Below, piece after piece: positions 1-6,144 of a stretch of 6,243 bases of DNA. Position numbers and translations under genes: made by a program. Origin of the DNA: Candidatus Omnitrophota bacterium (GTDB taxonomy: Bacteria > Omnitrophota > Gorgyraeia > Zapsychrales > Fredricksoniimonadaceae); the NCBI GenBank assembly GCA_023247575.1, contig JAHFGE010000094.1, positions 1 to 6,243 of the forward strand, in the 5' to 3' direction. The notes under the pieces were generated by a model. It did not search any database and was not told where the DNA came from. It was given only the letters and a program-made list of their open reading frames with translations. The stretch's first letter is position 1. Each line of letters starts with the position of its first letter.

Positions 1-1
1 C

Positions 2-1960
2 ATGAACATGTTCGATAAAAACATCGGCCAGGAAAAATTGAAGTCTTTAGAATTTGCCGAAGCAGCCCGCGAGCAGGAATGGAAATCTCCCAGTTATGCC
101 CTGCAATTATTCCATGGAACAGTTCATTTCAACCTTATTTATCCTTTCCCGCAACAAAGCGAATCAGAAAAGAAAACAGGGGATGAGTATTTAGCCAAAA
201 TGGAAAAATTTTTACGGGAGAACCTTGATCCCGATGAGGTTGACCGTACGGGCTTAATTCCGGATAAAGTCTACAAAGGTCTGGCCAACATTGGAGCCTT
301 TGCTTTAAAAATCCCCAAAGAATACGGTGGCATGGGTTTTAGCCAATACAATTACAACCGTATTATGCACTTGGTTTCCAGTTATTGCGGGTCTACGGCT
401 GTTCTTTTATCGGCCCATCAAAGCATCGGGGTGCCCCAACCTTTGAAACTTTTTGGTACGGAGCAACAAAAAAAGAAATATCTGCCGATGTTTGCCAAAG
501 GGGCTATTTCTGCTTTTGCTCTCACCGAACCGACGGTTGGTTCTGATCCTCGCCAAATGCTTACCACAGCCACGCCCATTGAAGACGGTAAATATTTTCT
601 TCTTAACGGAGAGAAACTTTGGTGTACCAACGGTCCGATTGCTCATGTGCTTGTGGTCATGGCTGTAACACCACCTAAAATCATCAAAGGCAAAGAGGTT
701 AAACAAATTACGGCTTTTATTGTGGAAACCAGCTGGGAGGGTATTGAAAATGTGCATCGCTGTCAATTTATGGGATTGCACGGCATTCAAAATGGCCTCA
801 TTCGCTTCCGCAATGTAAAAGTCCCTCGAGACAATATTATTTTAGGCGAAGGGGAAGGGCTCAAGCTTGCCTTGATGACTTTAAATACCGGGCGTTTAAC
901 GCTACCGGCAGCTTCTGCGGCTTGCGGTAAATGGTGTTTAAATGTAGTCCGCCAGTGGGCCGTCAAACGCCATCAATGGGGAAGTCCCATTGGGGAACAC
1001 GAGACCATTGCCTTGAAACTTTCCACCATCGCCAGTCACAGCTTTGCCATGGATGCGGTGGCCTGGCTTTCTTCAGCCATGGCGGATGATCAACATCGTG
1101 ATATCCGTCTGGAAGCAGGCCTGGCCAAATACTTTTGTACGGAAACATCCTGGAAGATCGTCGATGAGACCTTGCAAATAAGAGGGGGCAGCGGTTATGA
1201 AACCTCTTCCTCTTTGCGACAACGAGGCGTAGATTATTGGCCGGTAGAAAGAGTCATGCGGGACCTGCGTATTAACCGCATCCTTGAAGGAACCAGCGAG
1301 ATCATGCATTTGTTTATTGCCCGAGAAGCTTTGGATCCTCACTTAGCCAAAATCAAACCGCTCATGAGCAGGCGTACTTCAATGGTCGGTAAAATTATAG
1401 TTGCCTTTAAGACGCTGGCCTTTTACGCAGTTTGGTATCCGAAACTTTGGTTCCCTGGTTTAGCCCATTTCCTCAATTTAATTATTTTGCTGATAAATAT
1501 CTCTTTATTTGGCCTTATCCCGGCAGCCTTGACAGCGTTGGTTTTGTTTTTAATGATTAAACTTTGTTTTGCTACAGGTAAAACAGGGCTCCAGTTCCCA
1601 TTAGAAGACCACATGAATTATGTTCGCCTGACAAGTAAACGTTTGGCCAGATCCATTTTTCATCGAATGATGCAATACCAACAAAAACTAGAAAGCAAAC
1701 AAAGTATTCTCAATCGCATAGTGGACATAGGCACAGAGCTATTTGCCATATCAGCGACCTGTTCTTATGCTGCTATGTTATGCCAAAAAGGACAGGCGAA
1801 TGCCATTGATTTAGCTGATAGTTTCTGCAAGCAGGCTCAAACACGTATCGAGGCCATTTTTAAAGAATATTCCTGTAACAATGACCAGGCCAATCTCAAA
1901 ATAGCTAAAAAAATTCTGGGCCGTGAGTTTGAGTGGATGGAAAATGAGATCATTAAATGA
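2..1960 (+). CDS. Acyl-CoA dehydrogenase family protein, long form with hydrophobic C-terminal extension
   Basis: A flavoprotein that would oxidise acyl-CoA to trans-2-enoyl-CoA, the first step of beta-oxidation, passing electrons to an electron-transfer flavoprotein. Visible family motifs are FALTEPTVGSD (residues 172-182, FAD/substrate region), LWCTNG (206-211), QIRGGSGY (392-399) and RILEGTSEI (426-434). By family comparison E429 is the catalytic base, matching the YEGT glutamate of medium-chain enzymes. The catalytic core spans about 60-445. An N-terminal extension of about 60 residues precedes it, and about 200 residues follow, so the length (652) is closer to VLCAD/ACAD9-like enzymes than to the usual 380-400. 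Residues 487-524 are almost entirely hydrophobic and 464-480 partly so, suggesting membrane attachment. The start is uncertain: ATG occurs at 2 and at 8, and the frame may continue upstream of the window. The stop overlaps the next gene by ATGA. Chain-length preference cannot be read from the sequence. Confidence 0.9.
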   Translation: MNMFDKNIGQEKLKSLEFAEAAREQEWKSPSYALQLFHGTVHFNLIYPFPQQSESEKKTGDEYLAKMEKFLRENLDPDEVDRTGLIPDKVYKGLANIGAFALKIPKEYGGMGFSQYNYNRIMHLVSSYCGSTAVLLSAHQSIGVPQPLKLFGTEQQKKKYLPMFAKGAISAFALTEPTVGSDPRQMLTTATPIEDGKYFLLNGEKLWCTNGPIAHVLVVMAVTPPKIIKGKEVKQITAFIVETSWEGIENVHRCQFMGLHGIQNGLIRFRNVKVPRDNIILGEGEGLKLALMTLNTGRLTLPAASAACGKWCLNVVRQWAVKRHQWGSPIGEHETIALKLSTIASHSFAMDAVAWLSSAMADDQHRDIRLEAGLAKYFCTETSWKIVDETLQIRGGSGYETSSSLRQRGVDYWPVERVMRDLRINRILEGTSEIMHLFIAREALDPHLAKIKPLMSRRTSMVGKIIVAFKTLAFYAVWYPKLWFPGLAHFLNLIILLINISLFGLIPAALTALVLFLMIKLCFATGKTGLQFPLEDHMNYVRLTSKRLARSIFHRMMQYQQKLESKQSILNRIVDIGTELFAISATCSYAAMLCQKGQANAIDLADSFCKQAQTRIEAIFKEYSCNNDQANLKIAKKILGREFEWMENEIIK

Positions 1961-4092
1961 CCGCACGATCGTCATTCCTTAATAAACTCTCCATTATCAA
2001 GCAAATTCCCATCTTCGAGGGCCTCAGTTGGTTTGAAATTAATCGTATTGCTGCTCGAGTGGAACTGATTGAATTCAATAAGGGCGACATTATTTGCCAT
2101 CAGGGGGATCCCGCCGATGCCTTTTATATTTTGGTCTCCGGCCGTGTTTATTCCTATACGTTGAATTCCGCTGGCCAGAAGGAAGAAATCGATTTTATTT
2201 TACGGGGGATGCATTTTGGTATTATCTCGACCTTAACAGGAGAAAGCCACTCCCATACCTATGAAGTCATCAATGATTCCCTTGTTATTAGAATCAAAAA
2301 GGATGATTTTGCTACTCTTCTTAAAATTACACCTAAATTGGCCGTGGCCTTAAGCCAAAGCCTCTCCCGCCGGATTCGAAGCCATGTAACAGGAAGTAAA
2401 AGCACTTTGGAAAACACCATTATTGCCGTCTATGCATCGGTCAAGGGTTCAGGAAGTTCAACCTTTGCGACTAATTTAGCTCTGACTTTAAAAGCGCAAA
2501 CGGATAAAAAAGTATTGCTGCTAAGTCTTTCTTCCGATATCAATGATCCCTTGACCAATTTAGTGGATATTGTCTATGACCATCAAAAAATCATCGAATC
2601 CATCCAAAAGGGAAAATTACCCATTGATGTATTGGCGGTAAAATTTGACTCTAACGATCATGGTCTTTTAGGAAAAATTAGCCAATTTGTGAGCGCGCCA
2701 GCCAATGATTACAATTACATTGTTTTTGATTTACCCAATCAGGCAGATGATGTGGTGATAAGAACATTGGTTCAAAGCGATAGGGTGTATTTAGTCACCT
2801 TAGAGCGCGAACAGGATTTGGAAATGACCCGCCATGTGATTGATAAACTGGCAGAGCAATTGAAAGATCGCTTCCAAACAGACAAAGTTCAAGTGGTTAT
2901 TAGCGGAGTACGACAAGACAACATCCTTAAACCGGACGAAATTAAAAAATTTCTTAACTATGACGTATTTTTAAAGTTCCCTCATCTAACACCAGAAGAA
3001 TATAAAAGTGAGAATATCTATGAGGGATTTAATATCGTCCGCGTTGACCCAGGCAGCGAATATGCCTTCTTTTTGCAGCGTTTAAGTCGTCAAATTAGCG
3101 GCTCTTTGATTGGGTTAGTTCTAGGAGGCGGAGCTGCTTTAGGTTTGGCTCATATAGGCGTTATCCGTATTCTGGAACGGGAAAATATTCCTATTGATAT
3201 TGTGGTAGGAAGCAGCATGGGCGCTCTCCTTGGCGGTTTATGGGCCGCTGGACATAAAGCGGATGACATAGAAAAATTTGCCCGTGAATTTGAGAACAAA
3301 TCCGCCTTGCTTAAGATTTTTGATCCACCTTTCGAACGAGCCTTGGTTATGTTTACTCTGGTAGCCCTTTTATTTATGTTTAAATTTTTCGTGCTGGGAC
3401 TGCTGTTTCTGTCTTTAGCCATACCTTTATCTGTTCCTGTCTCTGGTTTAATTCGAGGGTTGGCTATCAAACATTGGCTAAAGGGAAAAATTAATGACAA
3501 AACTTTTCACCAGGTCAAAATTCCTTTGAAGTGCATTGCCTATGATCTTTACCGAAGACAGGAAATTGTCATTGATGATGGCTCCCTGGCGGAGGCCATA
3601 TCCAAAAGCATAGCTGTTCCAGGGGTTTTTCGTCCTGTCATGGAGTCTGGCCAAATGATTATAGACGGGGGAGTTATTAATCCTTTACCAACCAACGTAC
3701 TGATCAATGGAGGTGTAAAAAAAATTATTGCCGTCAATGTGCTTCAATCTCCTCAAGAAGTTTCCTGGGGACAAAATGAAGAAAATGAACGAATGACATT
3801 ACAAGCCAAAATATCTTTTTCCCAGCATCCCTTTCAATACACAGCTTTTCGTTTGGGAAAATTAATAAACAGAATATTTACACCCAATATTGCAGATATT
3901 GTGGTACGTACTCTACAAGCTTCCGAGTATTTTTTGGCGGAAATGAGTGGAAAACAGGCCGATGTGCTTATTCATCCAGATCTTAAAGGTATTAACTGGT
4001 TTGAGTTGTATAAAGCAGGCGAAATTATTAAGCGCGGCCAAGAAGCTGCCTTGAAACATCTCCCATCCATCAAATCTCTAGTCAAACGCTAA
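1957..4092 (+). CDS. Cyclic-nucleotide-binding-fold / MinD-like / patatin phospholipase fusion (NTE-like)
   Basis: A 711-residue three-part protein. Residues 15-140 form a CNB/CRP-type beta-barrel (GDIICHQGDPADAFYILVSG, 43-62). Residues 154-300 look like a MinD/ParA-type P-loop domain, with a degenerate Walker A KGSGSST (163-169) and a Walker B-like YIVFDLP (254-260). Residues 385-600 are a patatin-like serine lipase with oxyanion loop GGGAALG (390-396), nucleophile elbow GSSMG (418-422, S420) and catalytic DGG (570-572, D570). These supply the Ser-Asp dyad of phospholipase A/lysophospholipase-type esterases. A hydrophobic insert at about 462-497 lies inside the patatin domain, pointing to membrane association. 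The ATG overlaps the previous stop (ATGA), with a weak GAG at 1946-1948, so translation is probably coupled. The domain order matches the neuropathy target esterase/PNPLA6 family. The lipid substrate and any ligand of the CNB fold are unknown. Confidence 0.9.
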   Translation: MTARSSFLNKLSIIKQIPIFEGLSWFEINRIAARVELIEFNKGDIICHQGDPADAFYILVSGRVYSYTLNSAGQKEEIDFILRGMHFGIISTLTGESHSHTYEVINDSLVIRIKKDDFATLLKITPKLAVALSQSLSRRIRSHVTGSKSTLENTIIAVYASVKGSGSSTFATNLALTLKAQTDKKVLLLSLSSDINDPLTNLVDIVYDHQKIIESIQKGKLPIDVLAVKFDSNDHGLLGKISQFVSAPANDYNYIVFDLPNQADDVVIRTLVQSDRVYLVTLEREQDLEMTRHVIDKLAEQLKDRFQTDKVQVVISGVRQDNILKPDEIKKFLNYDVFLKFPHLTPEEYKSENIYEGFNIVRVDPGSEYAFFLQRLSRQISGSLIGLVLGGGAALGLAHIGVIRILERENIPIDIVVGSSMGALLGGLWAAGHKADDIEKFAREFENKSALLKIFDPPFERALVMFTLVALLFMFKFFVLGLLFLSLAIPLSVPVSGLIRGLAIKHWLKGKINDKTFHQVKIPLKCIAYDLYRRQEIVIDDGSLAEAISKSIAVPGVFRPVMESGQMIIDGGVINPLPTNVLINGGVKKIIAVNVLQSPQEVSWGQNEENERMTLQAKISFSQHPFQYTAFRLGKLINRIFTPNIADIVVRTLQASEYFLAEMSGKQADVLIHPDLKGINWFELYKAGEIIKRGQEAALKHLPSIKSLVKR

Positions 4093-4107
4093 AGCCTTCT
4101 TTATAAT
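4079..4107 (+). promoter_or_regulatory. Candidate sigma70-type promoter for a leaderless hemC-cobA-hemD transcript
   Basis: A perfect TATAAT lies at 4102-4107. With a 17-nt spacer, TAGTCA at 4079-4084 matches four of six positions of TTGACA. Initiation 6-7 nt after the -10 box would fall at about 4113-4114, exactly on the ATG of the fusion gene. The 21-nt gap after the upstream stop contains no purine-rich Shine-Dalgarno, which fits leaderless translation. AT-rich spacers often contain TATAAT by chance, so this is a candidate only. Confidence 0.4.
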
Positions 4108-4113
4108 ATTTTT

Positions 4114-6144
4114 ATGTCTTTACTCATTAAGATTGGTTCTCGTGGAAGCCCTCTTGCTAAAATGCAGGTGCAGGAGGTGTTGTCCATGGTAGGGGCACGG
4201 CATGCCGTGCCCCTACATGAATTATTGACATTCACCACCAGAGGCGATAAAGATAAATCCACCTCTTTGACCACCGATCCCGCCGACAATTTTTTTACGG
4301 ATACCATCGATGAAGCGCTTCTTAAAAAACAAATTGATGTAGCCATTCATAGTGCCAAAGATTTGCCTCAGAAATTACCCGAAGGGTTAAAAATTTTTGC
4401 CTTAACCAAATCATTGGATGAAACCGATAGTTGGGTATCCCCCTATGCTTTGGAAAATTTACCTCCCCAAGCCAGGGTGGGGACCAGCAGTCTTTTACGT
4501 GGACAAATGATGAAAGCTTTAAAACCCGATGTTGAGCTTGTTGATATACGCGGTACCATTGAAGAACGCATTGATTTAATGCAAAAAGGCAAGATGGAGG
4601 GCCTAATTATTGCTACCTGTGCACTTAAACGCCTAGGGCTAGAGAGGCATATCAAAAGTCTCCTACCTTGGGAAGCTATGCCCCTGCAGGGGCAATTAGC
4701 TGTCCTCGGACGTCGGGAAGATGCTGAATTAGAAAAGTTATTTGCACCTATTGATGTGCGACGCCATTATGGGCAAGTCTTTTTAGTGGGCGCCGGCCCC
4801 GGGGATCCGGGCTTAATCACCCTTAAGGCTGTCGAAATTTTAAAAAAGGCTGATTGTATTTTCTATGACTATTTAATAGATGCCTCTTTGTTAAAGTATG
4901 CCCCTCAAGCACAGCCTATCTATGTAGGAAAACGGAAAGGGGCGCATACACTTTCTCAAGAGCAACTTTCCAAACAATTAAAAGAAAAAGCCCTACAAGG
5001 CCAATGTGTGGTACGTCTTAAAGGGGGAGACCCTCTTATTTTTGGACGTGGAGCTGACGAGATTACTTATTTGTCTTCTTATCATATTCCGGTTCAAGTG
5101 ATACCCGGGGTAAGTTCCGCTACAGGCATCCCATCGACTTTAGGAATACCGTTGACGGCCAGAGAAATTTCTTCTTCTGTTGCTTTTGTCAGTGGCCATG
5201 GTGAAAATGAAAGTCAAACATCAGAGAATATTGTAATTCCACCAGCCCAGACGATGGTATTTTTGATGGGATTAACAAAATTAAATCAAATCGTGCGGAC
5301 GTTGCTTAAAAACGGTTGGGAGAAGTCCAAACCCATCATGATTATTTGTAATGGCACCAAGGCCAATGAAACGATCGTGCAGGGGACTTTGGCTAATATA
5401 CAAAATCTGGCCCAATCCCATTCGCTGATGCCACCGGCGTTAATCATTGCCGGAGATACTGTTAATTTTTATGGTAAAGGCCATGCACGGACTTTTTTGC
5501 ATTGCGGCACTCATCCACAGGAATATGCCTATTTAGGAAAGATTATTCCCTGGCCGATGATTCAAATCCAAGCCATTCATTGGAGCGATCAGCAACAACA
5601 AAATTTTATTAAAGATTTTGAACACAGCGACTGGATCATGCTGACCAGCCCTGCGGCTGTAGAACATTTTATAAAAACAGTTCTGATGTTTAAATCACTG
5701 GAAGTCGTTCGTGATAAAATTTATGCTGTGATAGGCCGCACCACAGCCAAAGCTCTGGAAGAACACACCGTCACGCCTCACATTCAAGCTGGTCAAGAAA
5801 CCGCCGAAGGCTTATGGGAGACGATAAAGCGTATTGCTCATGTGAAGGGCAAGACCATTTTATTTCCTCGTTCTTCTTTACCAAATCCTTTTTTAAAACA
5901 GGCTCTGGAAAAAGAAGGCGCCAGCATCAAGGAATGGGCCATTTATGAAAATGTTAAACCGTCTAAAAGGCCCTTGCCTGATGAATCCATTGATGGGGTT
6001 ATTTTCACCAGTCCTTCAACAGTTAAGAATTTTCTGCAAGATTATGGTACAATACCAGCTTTGTGGCACATTTTTGCCAAAGGACCAGTGACAGCCCAAG
6101 CTTTACAAGAGAGAGGATACCAACCGCACGGAGTGCAGATATGA
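4114..6144 (+). CDS. hemC-cobA-hemD: Trifunctional HemC-CobA-HemD fusion: porphobilinogen deaminase (short), uroporphyrinogen-III C-methyltransferase, uroporphyrinogen-III synthase
   Basis: A 676-residue fusion that would take porphobilinogen to precorrin-2. HemC part (1 to about 217): SRGSPLA (9-15), TTRGD (41-45), HSAKDLP (79-85, with D83 equivalent to the catalytic aspartate), GTSSLLR (123-129), DIRGTIEER (144-152) and LKRLGL (171-176). Domain 3 with the dipyrromethane-cofactor cysteine is absent. CobA/SUMT part (about 221-460): GAGPGDPGL (226-234), VRLKGGDPLIFGRG (300-313), PGVSSATG (331-338), GIPLTAR (344-350), SGHG (360-363) and MGL (385-387), all the expected SAM and substrate motifs. 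HemD part (about 461-676): WIMLTSP (507-513), GRTTAKAL (541-548), FTSPSTVKNF (631-640) and GPVTAQAL (657-664); its C-terminus is short. The start at 4114 is chosen because the next ATG, at 4162, would remove SRGSPLA. The gene begins 21 nt after the upstream stop and overlaps hemB by ATGA. Confidence 0.93.
   Translation: MSLLIKIGSRGSPLAKMQVQEVLSMVGARHAVPLHELLTFTTRGDKDKSTSLTTDPADNFFTDTIDEALLKKQIDVAIHSAKDLPQKLPEGLKIFALTKSLDETDSWVSPYALENLPPQARVGTSSLLRGQMMKALKPDVELVDIRGTIEERIDLMQKGKMEGLIIATCALKRLGLERHIKSLLPWEAMPLQGQLAVLGRREDAELEKLFAPIDVRRHYGQVFLVGAGPGDPGLITLKAVEILKKADCIFYDYLIDASLLKYAPQAQPIYVGKRKGAHTLSQEQLSKQLKEKALQGQCVVRLKGGDPLIFGRGADEITYLSSYHIPVQVIPGVSSATGIPSTLGIPLTAREISSSVAFVSGHGENESQTSENIVIPPAQTMVFLMGLTKLNQIVRTLLKNGWEKSKPIMIICNGTKANETIVQGTLANIQNLAQSHSLMPPALIIAGDTVNFYGKGHARTFLHCGTHPQEYAYLGKIIPWPMIQIQAIHWSDQQQQNFIKDFEHSDWIMLTSPAAVEHFIKTVLMFKSLEVVRDKIYAVIGRTTAKALEEHTVTPHIQAGQETAEGLWETIKRIAHVKGKTILFPRSSLPNPFLKQALEKEGASIKEWAIYENVKPSKRPLPDESIDGVIFTSPSTVKNFLQDYGTIPALWHIFAKGPVTAQALQERGYQPHGVQI
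4189..4216. repeat. Perfect 28-bp palindrome inside the hemC coding region (candidate dispersed palindromic element)
   Basis: The left arm GTAGGGGCACGGCA (4189-4202) is followed immediately by its exact reverse complement (4203-4216). The palindrome begins exactly at codon 26 and, with two more bases, encodes VGARHAVPLH (residues 26-35). An ATG trinucleotide flanks it on both sides (4186-4188 and 4217-4219). It is much more GC-rich than its surroundings. From memory, palindromes beginning GTAGGGGC and ending GCCCCTAC occur as dispersed intergenic repeats in several bacterial genomes. That recollection and any copy number in this genome were not checked. No second copy is seen in the window. 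Confidence 0.8.
4679..4694. repeat. 16-bp perfect palindrome within hemC
   Basis: TGCCCCTGCAGGGGCA is self-complementary and could form a 6-bp stem with a TGCA loop in the mRNA. It shares the heptamer AGGGGCA and its complement with the arms of the 28-bp palindrome upstream, in the opposite arrangement. It encodes the MPLQGQ segment, which lies at the conserved P-x-x-G-Q position of HemC proteins, so protein constraint may explain it. No function is claimed. Confidence 0.35.
6130..6133 (+). promoter_or_regulatory. Ribosome binding site for hemB
   Basis: GGAG lies inside the last codons of the upstream fusion gene, 7 nt before the hemB ATG at 6141. This spacing supports the ATGA-overlap start and translational coupling. 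It contrasts with the fusion gene itself, which has no visible Shine-Dalgarno. Confidence 0.55.

Noticed and set aside
407..790. Reverse-strand open frame of 127 codons (and a smaller one at 418-630) opposite the acyl-CoA dehydrogenase gene
   Set aside because: Both lie wholly within the conserved dehydrogenase core; their translations show no recognisable motif and there is no start context. They are shadows of the real gene.
3150..3500. Reverse-strand open frame of 116 codons opposite the patatin domain
   Set aside because: It overlaps the conserved GSSMG region and hydrophobic insert of the plus-strand gene; its protein is low complexity and resembles no family.
4093..4113. Small regulatory RNA or riboswitch between the patatin gene and hemC
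   Set aside because: The gap is only 21 nt, too short for any structured leader; only a promoter-like -10 box can be supported.
4189..4216. The 28-bp palindrome as a transcription terminator
   Set aside because: It lies about 75 nt inside an intact reading frame and is followed by no T-run, and conserved HemC, CobA and HemD sequence continues downstream.
4185..4219. Target-site duplication (CATG or ATG) flanking the palindrome as proof of transposition
   Set aside because: The repeats are only 3-4 bp, and palindrome plus one copy gives 31 bp, which would not keep the reading frame by simple insertion. Chance is adequate as an explanation.
4785..4812. GC-rich patch possibly marking the fusion junction or foreign DNA
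   Set aside because: It encodes the invariant glycine/proline-rich GAGPGDPGL loop of SUMT, whose codons are necessarily GC-rich.
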